64,000 bases of DNA from Leptospira perolatii (GCF_002811875.1 NZ_NPDZ01000003.1:1-64000); one strand, 5' to 3'. Counted from the stretch's first letter, positions 48,935 through 58,239 are shown. Program-made: numbers and translations. The notes: a model not told the origin generated them from the sequence alone.

Positions 48935-49315
48935 TTATTTTACTAAATTTTGCAAATTGTGGAACTCCGCTTCTGCATAAAATCGCAGATACAATAGATA
49001 GCCGTTTGCGCCAATGCTAAAGATTAAGGGAAGGATTTTGAAGAATCGGTTCTTTGCCATTGAATATAGCAAGAATGAAGCTACAAATCCGAAAAGTGGT
49101 AGAAAGGAGGCTATACTTAGGATCAGGTACCAGAGCCAGAACGCGCCCGGACGATCGCTTTTTTGTTTTAGCTTATGAACCTTGAAGGGCTTTGCCTTCG
49201 GAGCTTCTCCTTTTTTGCCGACGTTCCCATGAGTGCCATGTTGAGCGTGGGCTACTTGACTACCTCTTCTAAAATCCGTATTCGATCTTTGAATTCTGTC
49301 CATGTCCATTAACAT
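48935..49315 (-). CDS. Small membrane protein
   Basis: The 126-residue protein has a charged N-terminal half (Lys, Gln and His rich, about 1-55) and two hydrophobic helices (FWLWYLILSIASFLPLFGFV and ILPLIFSIGANGYLLYLRFY). It has no recognised domain. The gene lies opposite to its neighbours and may use a GTG/ATG cluster at 49307-49315 as start. Confidence 0.6.
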   Translation of the reverse strand: MLMDMDRIQRSNTDFRRGSQVAHAQHGTHGNVGKKGEAPKAKPFKVHKLKQKSDRPGAFWLWYLILSIASFLPLFGFVASFLLYSMAKNRFFKILPLIFSIGANGYLLYLRFYAEAEFHNLQNLVK

Positions 49316-49400
49316 ATTAGATTATTTGATCGCGTGCAACTCACAAACTCGTATATTGGATATTTTTAAAGGCCTAAACCGGGCAAAGGATTAGTGCAGA

Positions 49401-49955
49401 ATGACAACATTCATCGCTTTGTTACGAGGCATCAATGTCAGCGGCCAGAAGATCATTAAAATGGACCATCTTAAAAGTCTGTTCGAAGCCCTTCCCTTTC
49501 AAAACGTTAGAACTTATATTCAGAGCGGGAACGTTATCTTTCAAACGGAATCGTCTGCTTCCGAAAAGATTCGGGAGCAGATAGAAAAACACCTGGAGAA
49601 AAATCTCGGTTTTCAGGTGAAAACAATTCTCAGAACTAGGAAAGAGCTTGAATCTGCAGTCAAAAGGATACCCTTTCAGGAAAACGAGTATTCAAAGGAA
49701 AACAAACTGTACATTTCCTTCTTATCTCAAAAACCAAACGCGGGTTTGGTGGAAAAGCTCATTTCATTTAACAACGAAATAGACGAATTTAGACCTTCCG
49801 GAAAAGAAATCTATATTGTATGTAAAAAAGGGTACGGTAAATCCGTTTTTTCCAACCAATTTCTGGAAAAGAAGTTAGATTTGATTTCTACTACTCGTAA
49901 TTTGGACACTGTTCAGAAGATCCTGGAAATCTCTAAGAACGAATCCCCCGACTGA
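49401..49955 (+). CDS. DUF1697-family protein
   Basis: The 184-residue protein starts MTTFIALLRGINVSGQKIIK and has MDHLKSLFEALPFQNVRTYI, then QSGNVIFQTESSASEKIREQ. This is the RGINVGG...YIQSGN signature of DUF1697. It ends CKKGYGKSVFSN...TTRNLDTVQKIL. Function of the family is unknown. It begins an operon-like run of + strand genes separated by fewer than 10 bases. Confidence 0.9.
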   Translation: MTTFIALLRGINVSGQKIIKMDHLKSLFEALPFQNVRTYIQSGNVIFQTESSASEKIREQIEKHLEKNLGFQVKTILRTRKELESAVKRIPFQENEYSKENKLYISFLSQKPNAGLVEKLISFNNEIDEFRPSGKEIYIVCKKGYGKSVFSNQFLEKKLDLISTTRNLDTVQKILEISKNESPD

Positions 49956-49963
49956 AATTCAAA

Positions 49964-50383
49964 ATGCATACCTACCAATCGGAAAAATTAGTTCGGTTCC
50001 AACATTGTGATCCTGGTGGAGTCGTGTTTACTCCTCAATACTTCAATCTGTTTACCGAAGTGATGGAAGATTGGTTCGATGAGGTTATAGATTTCAGTTT
50101 TTCCGAAATGGTCGTGAAACAAAATTACGGAGTACCTGCGATGAAAATCGTGGCCAAATTTTATAAGCCTTCTTTTTTAGGAGATCGCCTAGTTTTTGAA
50201 ACAGTGTTGAAAAGATTAAAACGAAACAATATAGAATTACAGCTGACCGCACAATACCTTGGGGAAAAAAGATGTACGGTGAACTTTCTGCTTGGATTCG
50301 CAGATCTCAGGACGAAAACTTTGACGAACTGGCCAGATGAAGTTTATATCCGCCTCAAAAATTTAGTCACAGAAATACAATAG
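49964..50383 (+). CDS. Hotdog-fold acyl-CoA thioesterase
   Basis: The 139-residue protein has EKLVRFQHCDPGGVVFTPQY (Asp about 17), FNLFTEVMEDWFDEVIDF, then MKIVAKFYKPSFLGDRLVF. This is the 4HBT motif with catalytic Asp. It begins eight bases after DUF1697 and precedes a hydrolase and a second thioesterase. It may hydrolyse short-chain or aromatic acyl-CoAs. Confidence 0.87.
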   Translation: MHTYQSEKLVRFQHCDPGGVVFTPQYFNLFTEVMEDWFDEVIDFSFSEMVVKQNYGVPAMKIVAKFYKPSFLGDRLVFETVLKRLKRNNIELQLTAQYLGEKRCTVNFLLGFADLRTKTLTNWPDEVYIRLKNLVTEIQ

Positions 50384-50391
50384 GGGAGCTT

Positions 50392-51321
50392 ATGCTACAA
50401 GCACCATTCAAACAGCTACCGTTCACCGAAGTCCCTGACAAACCTAGAATTAGCCATCCTTACTTTAATGTAAAAAGCCAAATGATCTCCTTTCATTCTA
50501 AGCCCTTCGGCAATGTAAATTTGCATTTAAAAACATACGGATCTGGACCTCCTTTGTTGTTGGTACACGGTTTCATGACCACAGGATATTCATGGCGGTA
50601 CATGATTGAGCCTTTGGGGCAGCATTTTACTCTATATATTCCTGATTTAGTCGGATCCGGATTGTCCTCTAAGCCGGAGGCATCTTATGACCCTGATTCG
50701 ATGGCGGAATTCCTACACGAAATGGTTAGGAATTTGAATATCTTCGGGTGTCGCGCTATCGGCAATTCTCTTGGCGGATATCTTTGTATGAGAGCTGTCC
50801 TAAAGTTTCCTGGAATTTTTTCCAGACTCGTAAATCTACATTCTCCCGGAATCAGTACGGGTAGAATGCAAGTATTGAGATTTGCATTGGGAATGTTTCC
50901 TTTTTCTGAAACTGTGGTTCGAACTTTAGTGAATCGTAATCCGGAAAAATGGGTGCATACAAACGTGCATTATTATGACGAATCTCTAAAATCGAAAGAA
51001 GAGCACAGGGAATATTCTTTGCCCTTAAAAACTCCGGAAGGAGTTCACGCATTTTATCTAATGTTAAAGCAAACTTTGAATGTAAAAGAGATGCAGAAAT
51101 TCGAAAAGGATTTGCTCTCTCTAAACGGATATTTTCCGATCCCTCTTCTATTAGTTTATGCAAAGAAGGATCCTATGGTGCCTCCTGCTGTCGGTAAGAA
51201 AATGCACCGGATTCTACCCAAGGTCGAATTTCATTGGTTGGATCGAGGCTCTCACTTTGCTCACGTCGATGCGACAGACTTATTTGTAGAAAAAGCTTTA
51301 CCATTTTTAATGGCTACGTAG
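50392..51321 (+). CDS. Alpha/beta hydrolase
   Basis: The 309-residue protein has LLLVHGFMTTGYSWRYMIEP (HG oxyanion), YIPDLVGSGLSSKPEASYDP, the elbow CRAIGNSLGGYLCMRAVL (Ser about 129), Asp in LLVYAKKDPMVPPAV and His in DRGSHFAHVDATDLF. It is positioned between two hotdog thioesterases, which suggests a role in ester or thioester metabolism. Confidence 0.88.
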   Translation: MLQAPFKQLPFTEVPDKPRISHPYFNVKSQMISFHSKPFGNVNLHLKTYGSGPPLLLVHGFMTTGYSWRYMIEPLGQHFTLYIPDLVGSGLSSKPEASYDPDSMAEFLHEMVRNLNIFGCRAIGNSLGGYLCMRAVLKFPGIFSRLVNLHSPGISTGRMQVLRFALGMFPFSETVVRTLVNRNPEKWVHTNVHYYDESLKSKEEHREYSLPLKTPEGVHAFYLMLKQTLNVKEMQKFEKDLLSLNGYFPIPLLLVYAKKDPMVPPAVGKKMHRILPKVEFHWLDRGSHFAHVDATDLFVEKALPFLMAT

Positions 51322-51328
51322 GAATCGA

Positions 51329-51751
51329 ATGAATCCAAACGAAAGTGATTATCCTTTTTTTCATCCAATTCGAGTGAGATATTCCGAGGTCGATTCCCAG
51401 GGAGTAGTCTTTAATGCAAATTATTTAAACTATTTCGATGTTTCGCTGAATGAATACATGAGACATCTTAAATATGATTATCTTGGGGAGAGCAAACGGA
51501 CCGGTTTGGACTTTATGGTAACACGGTCCGTCGTAGATTTTAAGTCTCCAGCAAGATTCGACGAGGAGATATTAGTCGGAGTTCGTGCCGGAACCGTAAA
51601 GCCGGCTAGCGTTGTTTGGGAAATCGCAGTTTTTAAAAAAGAATCGAAAGAGTTGGTCTGTGTTGCAGAACTTACCTGGGCTTGTTTGCTTCTAGAAACT
51701 AGAAAACCAGTAAAACTTCCGGAAGCATTTGCGAATCTGAAAAAAACTTAA
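51329..51751 (+). CDS. YbgC-like hotdog thioesterase
   Basis: The 140-residue protein has HPIRVRYSEVDSQGVVFNAN (Asp about 20) and YLNYFDVSLNEYMRHLKYDY, then MVTRSVVDFKSPARFDEEIL. This matches YbgC/4HBT acyl-CoA thioesterases with the DxxGVVF(x)3Y motif. It closes the four-gene run beginning at 49401. Confidence 0.88.
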   Translation: MNPNESDYPFFHPIRVRYSEVDSQGVVFNANYLNYFDVSLNEYMRHLKYDYLGESKRTGLDFMVTRSVVDFKSPARFDEEILVGVRAGTVKPASVVWEIAVFKKESKELVCVAELTWACLLLETRKPVKLPEAFANLKKT

Positions 51752-52059
51752 GGCTGTTAACTCGAAACGTTAAGGGTTCCAGTTCAGATTCGGTTACGAT
51801 TCGATGAATTCTTTCTTAAGAAAACCTAAAGTATCCTTTTAAAAAAAATCTATCCTGGATAAAAGACTCAAGATTCCGAAATTTAGGGTTTCATAAAAAA
51901 ATTATATAAAATCGGATCGCTTTTTTAAAACCTTATGTGAAGATTGGCCGCAGTGGCCGTCCACTCACTCTAACAGGAATTAGTTAGAGAGCCTCGTGTT
52001 TCTCTTTCCTATTTCGATGCTGTTAAGATTGTTAAAAGGACTGGGATCACGGGGAAGCT
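51752..52059. other. Leader region of the second RRM gene
   Basis: This 308-bp stretch holds no coding frame. It contains a hairpin with arms CTCTAAC (51968-51974) and GTTAGAG (51983-51989) similar to the one at 48254. A long untranslated leader would fit cold-type regulation of an RNA-binding protein, which is inference. Confidence 0.45.
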
Positions 52060-52323
52060 ATGCGCAACAGTAAACTCTTTGTCGGAAACCTAAATTACGC
52101 TGTAGGAAGCACCGAAGTAAATAAACTTTTCTCTAACTATGGAGAAGTCGTTAACGTCAAAATCATCGAAGGCAAAGGGTTTGGATTCGTTGAAATGGCG
52201 AACGAAGAAGACGCCGAAAACGCGAAAAACAGTTTGAATGGTACTCAGTTCAGCGGAAGAAAACTGAACGTGGATATCGCGAAGCCTCAAACTTTCAGCC
52301 GTCCAAAACGCGATCACAACTAA
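52060..52323 (+). CDS. RRM RNA-binding protein (short form)
   Basis: The 87-residue protein is a single RRM: NSKLFVGNLNYAVGSTEVNK contains RNP2, and IIEGKGFGFVEMANEEDAEN contains RNP1 (GKGFGFVEM). It lacks the Gly/Asn tail of the paralogue at 28108 and has a short basic end. Probable RNA chaperone or regulator. Followed by a strong terminator. Confidence 0.92.
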   Translation: MRNSKLFVGNLNYAVGSTEVNKLFSNYGEVVNVKIIEGKGFGFVEMANEEDAENAKNSLNGTQFSGRKLNVDIAKPQTFSRPKRDHN

Positions 52324-52379
52324 AAATCAATCCTTTCGCTTTTTGCAGGCGAAATAAGATCGGTAAATTTGCTAACCGT

Positions 52380-52425
52380 CATCCTTTCATTCCGAATTTT
52401 TCGGATGAAAGGATGTTTTGATTTT
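52380..52425. terminator. Terminator between convergent genes
   Basis: CATCCTTTCAT pairs with ATGAAAGGATG, with an inner CCG/CGG around AATTTTT, followed by T-rich sequence. It may serve both the RRM gene and the minus-strand gene at 52442. Confidence 0.75.
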
Positions 52426-52441
52426 TACTAGGTGATTTCTA

Positions 52442-52795
52442 TTAAACGCTGACTTCTTCTGTTTCTTCGTCTTCTTCGAAGGTGAGTAGTTCCTTCAGCT
52501 CTTGGTATGCTTTTTCCTTTTCTTGCACTCCGGTTTTCTTGATCGCTTTTCGGAGCACATCATCCCATTTTTTTTGCGGGAGTACAGCTTGCATATCTTC
52601 TAGAAGTTCTAGAATTCCGATCTCGTTTGTAGTATTGAAAATCTCAGTCGCATCGTAGCGAAATAGACCGGAAAGTTGATCGATAAAATCGCCTACGCTG
52701 CTGCCTCTGGAAGAAGAACGTTTTAACAGGGTTTCTTGCTTTTTCTGTGATTTTCGGAGATCTCTTTCGCGTCTTTCTAATTCCGTCCGTTTCAT
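52442..52795 (-). CDS. Hypothetical charged protein
   Basis: The ATG at 52795 gives 117 residues (MKRTELERRERDLRKSQKKQ), strongly charged and helical. SVGDFIDQLSGLFRYDATEI (about 34-53) is a more conserved-looking block, then LPQKKWDDVLRKAIKKTGVQ, and the C-terminus is acidic. The longer frame to 52921 has no conserved features. The function is unknown; it may be an RNA- or protein-binding factor. Confidence 0.7.
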   Translation of the reverse strand: MKRTELERRERDLRKSQKKQETLLKRSSSRGSSVGDFIDQLSGLFRYDATEIFNTTNEIGILELLEDMQAVLPQKKWDDVLRKAIKKTGVQEKEKAYQELKELLTFEEDEETEEVSV

Positions 52796-53121
52796 CGAAA
52801 AACCCTCACTTTCCGGCAGTTGTGATACCAGTCTTTCCAACCGCTTTCTTACGCAAAGAAAAAACCTACAGACTGGAGCCCCCTTTTCCGGGATTGCACG
52901 GATTTGACAAAATATTGTCACGGGAAAGCACAGATCTGAAACTACGCCGGTAATAATTCCAAGTCTCTCTGAACAATCTCATAACTTTCCATCCACTTCT
53001 TTTCGGTTCGGAAAGAAAGAGTTTGTCTAAGTATCTTATGCCTCCTTCTCTATTAGACTGTCAGAATATGATTTTCCACGACAGTCACTTTGAAAAGGAG
53101 ACTATCTCTTAAGAGTTATTT
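52796..53121. other. Intergenic stretch without recognised gene
   Basis: No coding region, hairpin or promoter that I can support is seen here, apart from the upstream extension of the 52442 frame. Confidence 0.4.
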
Positions 53122-53553
53122 TTACTCAAACCAAGATCTGAAAATTTCCGGAACTGGAACGACGGTTCTGGTCTTGTAATCCATAAATACAAGTCCTGTT
53201 TTTGCTTCGCAGATGGGCTTCCCATTGATAGGTCCATCAGTATGCATCATTCTGTAATATAGATCGCAACCTTTAGACGTAAAGTCAGACGCACCAATCT
53301 CGATCTTCGCTTCGTCTCCAAAGAATGCTTCTGCTTTATAAACCACCACCAAATCCGTAAGAATGATACCGATTCCGTTTACATCTAGTTCGCTAAAACC
53401 TTTCTCTCTAAAGAATCTAGCTCTTGCTTCGTGCAAAAGAGAGATCACTCTGTCGTGTGCGAGGTGCGCGGCAAAATTCGTATCGTAAATTCTGATCCTC
53501 AAGGAAGTGGACCAGCTAAATTTTTGGGGCAATTCCAGTTGTACTCGGGCCAT
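53122..53553 (-). CDS. Hotdog-fold thioesterase
   Basis: The 143-residue protein has WSTSLRIRIYDTNFAAHLAH (Asp about 24) and DRVISLLHEARARFFREKGF (about 33-52), then VVVYKAEAFFGDEAKIEIGA. This is a 4HBT family member in which Asn replaces Gly around the catalytic Asp. Alternatively a FabA-like ligand binder. It lies next to an unrelated membrane gene on the same strand. Confidence 0.85.
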   Translation of the reverse strand: MARVQLELPQKFSWSTSLRIRIYDTNFAAHLAHDRVISLLHEARARFFREKGFSELDVNGIGIILTDLVVVYKAEAFFGDEAKIEIGASDFTSKGCDLYYRMMHTDGPINGKPICEAKTGLVFMDYKTRTVVPVPEIFRSWFE

Positions 53554-53606
53554 AATCAGGCTCCCTTTATTTAGTTCAAGGCTATGTGCAGAAGATCGAT
53601 CGGAGC

Positions 53607-54317
53607 TTATTCCGCCAAACCTTTTTCTCTGCGAAGCTGTTCCATTTTTTCCATGAACTCTTCCGCTTCCTTGATCTTTTCCTGTTCCTCTTCTGGACTC
53701 ATTGGAGAATACTGATTATCTACGAAAATCTCGGCAGACTTGGAAAAATACAAATAGAGCACACAAATCAATGCAAGTAAGCCGCCAACAATTAATACTC
53801 TATTTCTATCACCATGATATACATGAAATAAACATAATATACTGAAATAGATAAGTGCCCCGAGACAGATTGCCTGGATCAAAGTCTGGCTGAGTCCATA
53901 CGGGCTAAACAGACTAGAGATCGCGAAAGGAATATAAAGAAAAGATAGAAAAGAAGCAGATGCGAGGGCAGATAGGAAATCTGCTTTTCCACCGGTCAGA
54001 TTTGCAAAAAGAAAAAGTCCACCGCCGACAGCTGATAGAAAAATTGCACCGTAGAGCAGCGGGAGGGTAAAGAACAATAGTATGTATTCAAGTGACAACA
54101 CCAATATATCAAAAGACATACCGAGGGCCGCTGCAAAAGCAAACGTCGGGATTGCACGAAACAAGATGGAGATACAGACACCGATTAGAAAAAACAGATA
54201 GGTTCGGAATATGACCTTCTTGAGCCCTTGTTTTGGAAGTTGTGTTCGTAGGAAGTTTTTGGGATCGCGGAGAAATCTCCATGATTCACGAAAGTATTCT
54301 GAAACGGATCCGACCAT
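53607..54317 (-). CDS. YIP1-like membrane protein
   Basis: The ATG at 54317 gives 236 residues starting MVGSVSEYFRESWRFLRDPK. The arrangement of an N-terminal basic helix followed by five or six membrane helices (FRTYLFFLIGVCISILFRAI onward) is that of YIP1-type proteins. The C-terminal tail is charged and helical (SPEEEQEKIKEAEEFMEKME). The function of bacterial members is unknown. The start at 54359 is an alternative. Confidence 0.72.
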   Translation of the reverse strand: MVGSVSEYFRESWRFLRDPKNFLRTQLPKQGLKKVIFRTYLFFLIGVCISILFRAIPTFAFAAALGMSFDILVLSLEYILLFFTLPLLYGAIFLSAVGGGLFLFANLTGGKADFLSALASASFLSFLYIPFAISSLFSPYGLSQTLIQAICLGALIYFSILCLFHVYHGDRNRVLIVGGLLALICVLYLYFSKSAEIFVDNQYSPMSPEEEQEKIKEAEEFMEKMEQLRREKGLAE

Positions 54318-54428
54318 TTTTAGCTTGTCAGAAACTGTGACAGCTCTGTAAAAAGGCAAGCGATTCTAGCGAAAACAGCTTTTCGGAATGTCGCCGTTCT
54401 ATATAAATATTCATTCTATCCGGAGCTT

Positions 54429-55388
54429 ATGGCAATGAATTCGGAACAGAGTTTTATACCTATGAAATCGCTTTCAATTAGATCTTATTTAGGACCGAAG
54501 GTTCTTGCCTTTGTAATCTTTGCCTTTTCATTTTCTAGCCATTCTTCCTGCATTTACCATTCCCCTAGAACCGGAGAAGTGCAGGAGCAATTTCCTGAAA
54601 CAGTCTTGATTATCGGACATCGAGGGACCAAGGCGCTCGCGCCGGAAAACACGATGTCTGCCTTTCGACTTGCAACGAAGTACGGGCACGGATTCGAATT
54701 AGATACCATGCAATGTAAGTCAGGTGAGCTAGTGGTAATTCATGACTACAATCTAGAGAGAGTGACCGGAGTAAAAAAGGACGTAAAAGAGACCTCACTT
54801 CAAGAAATCAAAGATCTGGATGCCGGGAGTCGTTTTTCTCCGAAATTCAAGGGAGAAAAGATTCCAACTCTGGAGGAGGTCCTCGACGAATTCGGTGGGA
54901 AAGCTGTTATCGATATTGAAATTAAAAGTAAGGAATCCGGAGAAGCGGCTCAGAAATTGGCCGACGAAGTTGTTTCTCTCCTTCAGAAAAAGAAGTTTCC
55001 AAAGAGAACATTTGTTTCTTCTTTCAATCCAAAAATATTGGAGAGGATCAAGGAGAAAAAGCCGGAACTTATCCGCGCTCAAATCTACGGGACATTCAAG
55101 GATTCCGATATAGAATATTATAAAAAAGTGGTCCTTAGGAATTTACTTTTGAACAAGCGCGCGGTTCCGGATATTCTGGCTCCGGAAAAAGTGTTAGTGG
55201 ATGAAAAGTATATTAGAGAATATCATGCTTTGGGGTATAAAATACTGCCGTGGACGGTGAACGATCCCGAAGAAATGAAAAAGCTTTTGAAGGCAAAAGT
55301 GGACGGCCTGATTACGGATCGCCCGGATTTGTTCGCAAAAATCGTAGAAGAAGAAACTCAATCAAATCGAAAAGGTACGGAAAAGTAA
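54429..55388 (+). CDS. Glycerophosphodiester phosphodiesterase, exported
   Basis: The 319-residue protein has an N-terminal signal segment (about 12-36, SYLGPKVLAFVIFAFSFSSH) ending near a Cys (SSC). Catalytic motifs are VLIIGHRGTKALAPENTMSA (His-Arg, Glu) and GFELDTMQCKSGELVVIHDY (Glu-x-Asp, His). WTVNDPEEMKKLLKAKVDGL and ITDRPD end the TIM barrel. It releases glycerol-3-phosphate from deacylated phospholipids in the periplasm. Alternative starts are 54435 and 54462. Confidence 0.9.
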   Translation: MAMNSEQSFIPMKSLSIRSYLGPKVLAFVIFAFSFSSHSSCIYHSPRTGEVQEQFPETVLIIGHRGTKALAPENTMSAFRLATKYGHGFELDTMQCKSGELVVIHDYNLERVTGVKKDVKETSLQEIKDLDAGSRFSPKFKGEKIPTLEEVLDEFGGKAVIDIEIKSKESGEAAQKLADEVVSLLQKKKFPKRTFVSSFNPKILERIKEKKPELIRAQIYGTFKDSDIEYYKKVVLRNLLLNKRAVPDILAPEKVLVDEKYIREYHALGYKILPWTVNDPEEMKKLLKAKVDGLITDRPDLFAKIVEEETQSNRKGTEK

Positions 55389-55418
55389 CTGGAAGATTCG
55401 AATAGGCAAGGGGAGAAA

Positions 55419-55631
55419 ATGGCGGAACTTTTGGATAGGGTAGACGGTTTGATTCCGTTGGTCGGTGGAATTTACACTTCTCTTTTAGGTTTTGGGATTA
55501 TCAAGCCTAAGATGAAGAGCAAAGAACATGAAGAAAAGTTTATAAAGTTTAAGCCTATCTTTAAGATAAGCGGAATATTCCTTATTTTCTGGGGATTGGT
55601 TCAGTTACTAGGATTGTTAGGGCACCACTAA
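55419..55631 (+). CDS. Small membrane protein
   Basis: The 70-residue protein has two hydrophobic helices (LIPLVGGIYTSLLGFGIIKP and ISGIFLIFWGLVQLLGLLGH) with a charged linker. A GGGGA ribosome site precedes the ATG at 55419. Family unknown; it may be cotranscribed with the glycerophosphodiesterase 30 bases upstream. Confidence 0.65.
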   Translation: MAELLDRVDGLIPLVGGIYTSLLGFGIIKPKMKSKEHEEKFIKFKPIFKISGIFLIFWGLVQLLGLLGHH

Positions 55632-55681
55632 AAACCGCAGAAGTTTTTGGTGCGCCCCATCGATCCTTTGAAAATTCAATT

Positions 55682-57250
55682 TCAGCTTAGAGCGGGAATA
55701 TAGCTCGCGTAGTCCATCATTGTAGTGAACTTAACCGGATCCCTTTCGTATTCCAGGACTTCTTCTAAGGTTCTGAATCGATTTTGTCCAGCTCCGATTT
55801 CTATGTCCCTACCAGTAAACTGAAGCGGGTGTTCGTATCCGCAAGCGTGAGCTACGGATAGGAGTTCTTTACGAAGTCCTTTGATAAAGTTCGCGGCTCG
55901 CTCTGCCTTTAGTTCTACGTCCAAGCCGGCTTGTAACCATCTGCTCTGGGTCGCGACTCCTGCCGGGCAGTGTCCGGTATGACACTTTTGAGCTTGGATA
56001 CAACCTACGGACATCATCGCTTCTCTAGCGACATGAATCAAATCGCAGCCCATCGCGAATGCTACGATAGATCTATCAGGAAATCCTAATTTACCACTTC
56101 CAATCCAAAGCATGCGATCAGAAAGTTTTTTGGCCTGAAAAATTCTATAGACTCTTGCAAAGCCTACTTTGAACGGTAATGATACGTGATCTGTAAATGT
56201 CAGGGGAGCCGCGCCTGTGCCGCCTTCTCCTCCATCTATCGTAATAAAATCTGGCCCTTTTCCGGTGGCCAACATTTCCGACGATAGCTCGTCCCAAAAC
56301 TTGGATTCGCCGACCGCACTCTTAATTCCAACTGGTAAACCAGAGGCTTCGGCGATCATTTCGATAAAGTGAATGAGACCTTTTACATCTCTAAATTCCG
56401 AATGTGCATTTGGCGAAACACAATCTTTGCCGGGTTCTATTCCACGGATTTCTGCGATTTGTTTTGTGACTTTTGCTCCGGGAAGGATTCCGCCTTTACC
56501 TGGTTTTGCACCTTGAGAAAGTTTGATCTCGATGGCTCGAACCGTAGGAAATTGTTCCAATCGTTTCAAGAGCATATCCAATGAGAATTTTCCATCCGGA
56601 CCCCTCGCTCCAAAGTAACCGGTCCCGAGCTGCCACATTACGTCTGCACCAAAATTGTGGTAAGGCGAAAGCCCTCCCTCTCCGGTGTTTTGATAGCACC
56701 TGGCTATCTTGGCACCTTTATTCAATGCAGAAACTGCTCTTTCCCCCAGGGATCCGAAAGACATGGCTGAAATATTGATCACTGAGGCAGGTCGATACAA
56801 TTTCTTGCGTTTATGAAATTCTCCCATGACCTTTAAGCTAGGAATCATGGAAGGATCTCCTTCTACGAACTTTGCTTCGGCGTCTGGAAAAGGAAAGGCT
56901 GCGTGCTTAATGATCGGATAGCCGGCGTCGTATAACAATTCGGTGGTACCGAAGCCAAAGTTGTTATTCTGTTTTTTGGCAGTCGCATAGACCCAAGATC
57001 GTTCTGCCCGGCTGAAGGGCATTTCTTCCTTATCGTTTGCGACCCAGTATTGCCTTAGTTCAGGTCCTATCGTCTCAAATATGTATCTCAAATGCCCGAC
57101 GATGGGGAAGTTGTGCTTTATAGTATGCCTCCGTTGAAAGAGGTCGTGAATGAGCAATCCGACTAAAAAGAATCCGATGACGATTGAGGTGAATATCCAA
57201 GGATGTTCTTCCACGAACATTAATAAATCATAGAAGGTTTCTTCTACCAT
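55682..57250 (-). CDS. FMN-binding glutamate synthase-family protein, membrane anchored
   Basis: The 522-residue protein has an N-terminal membrane helix (about 15-35, WIFTSIVIGFFLVGLLIHDL) and a glutamate synthase-like FMN domain: INISAMSFGSLGERAVSALN, GEGGLSPYH, ITIDGGEGGTGAAPLTFTDH and GCIQAQKCHTGHCPAGVATQ. The last has the three Cys that bind a 3Fe-4S cluster in glutamate synthase. No glutaminase domain is present. The acceptor and substrate are unknown. Similar stand-alone proteins are widespread. Confidence 0.9.
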   Translation of the reverse strand: MVEETFYDLLMFVEEHPWIFTSIVIGFFLVGLLIHDLFQRRHTIKHNFPIVGHLRYIFETIGPELRQYWVANDKEEMPFSRAERSWVYATAKKQNNNFGFGTTELLYDAGYPIIKHAAFPFPDAEAKFVEGDPSMIPSLKVMGEFHKRKKLYRPASVINISAMSFGSLGERAVSALNKGAKIARCYQNTGEGGLSPYHNFGADVMWQLGTGYFGARGPDGKFSLDMLLKRLEQFPTVRAIEIKLSQGAKPGKGGILPGAKVTKQIAEIRGIEPGKDCVSPNAHSEFRDVKGLIHFIEMIAEASGLPVGIKSAVGESKFWDELSSEMLATGKGPDFITIDGGEGGTGAAPLTFTDHVSLPFKVGFARVYRIFQAKKLSDRMLWIGSGKLGFPDRSIVAFAMGCDLIHVAREAMMSVGCIQAQKCHTGHCPAGVATQSRWLQAGLDVELKAERAANFIKGLRKELLSVAHACGYEHPLQFTGRDIEIGAGQNRFRTLEEVLEYERDPVKFTTMMDYASYIPALS

Positions 57251-57332
57251 ATAGTAAAATTATAAAATCGCAGAAATTTATTTCAATCAGAAATAGTAAG
57301 AAACTGAGAGCGGGTTTTTAAACGAATGAATA

Positions 57333-58130
57333 TTATATTTTTAAAGTGAACTCTTTCTTGTAATTTTTTCTCGCAGTCATACGTATACCGACGAACTTTC
57401 TGCCGTCTTGTAAGACAAATGTATTACTTTTTACCCAGTCGCCGGTATTTATGATATTGATCTTTGGGATACATAGAAAGTCGTGAGTGTGACCGGAGAT
57501 AAGCACTTTGTGGCCTTGGTGGGTCAACTTGGAAAGCCTTTGATAGTAGCTAAGTATTTCTTCCGTAGAAGTCGGATCATGTCTGTTCAGATGCTTGTGA
57601 TAAAAGGCTTCGGAGAACTTAAAAACCCTGGGAAAAATCGAAGCGAAGACGTGCAGGATCCTTAGAACAAAAATCGAACCGATCCAGGTAAACTTATTGT
57701 ATTGGCCTTGGTGCCCATGCAATGCGATCAAAACCTCATCTTCCACTTTTTCGCAAACGATCCAATCCCTTTCTTTTAAGTAGGATTCGATTCTCGGGGA
57801 AAGTCGCATCAAATAGGAAGTAGTGTCGTGGTTTCCTACAATATAATACTTTCTCGAATTCTCTAGCGCAAGTTTGTCGAGTCGATCAAAAAGCTTATTA
57901 AACCTTTTCTTGCCTTTAATACGGGTGAGCCTTCGATCTGCGCTAAAGAACCAGCTTTCTATGATATCTCCGACTAAATATACATTTTGAAATCGTATTT
58001 CTTTCTTATGAAAATGATCGAGTAGCTGAAAAAGCTCCTTATGCTTATGGGACTTTATCCTTTTATTTAAAAGGTAGTGTATATCCGAAATGAAAAAGCT
58101 ATCGTAGATTTTTCCTCTGGGGAGTTTCAT
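57333..58130 (-). CDS. LpxH-like metallophosphoesterase
   Basis: The 265-residue protein has the calcineurin-like motifs FFISDIHYLL (DxH), VYLVGDIIESW (GD), YIVGNHDTTSYL (GNHD), VLIALHGHQGQ and VLISGHTHDFL (GHTH), in order. The layout is that of UDP-2,3-diacylglucosamine diphosphatases in lipid A synthesis, but the role is inferred. The C-terminal third has basic residues that may bind membrane lipid headgroups. Confidence 0.87.
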   Translation of the reverse strand: MKLPRGKIYDSFFISDIHYLLNKRIKSHKHKELFQLLDHFHKKEIRFQNVYLVGDIIESWFFSADRRLTRIKGKKRFNKLFDRLDKLALENSRKYYIVGNHDTTSYLMRLSPRIESYLKERDWIVCEKVEDEVLIALHGHQGQYNKFTWIGSIFVLRILHVFASIFPRVFKFSEAFYHKHLNRHDPTSTEEILSYYQRLSKLTHQGHKVLISGHTHDFLCIPKINIINTGDWVKSNTFVLQDGRKFVGIRMTARKNYKKEFTLKI

Positions 58131-58239
58131 GAACTGCAGGCTGTCCTAGTTCCATATGACGGCCTAGCACAGGTTTGTCAACGGAATCCGAGAGACAAAG
58201 TATTTTGGAAAATTACAGTCCTGCAAAAAGGCTTTTTCT

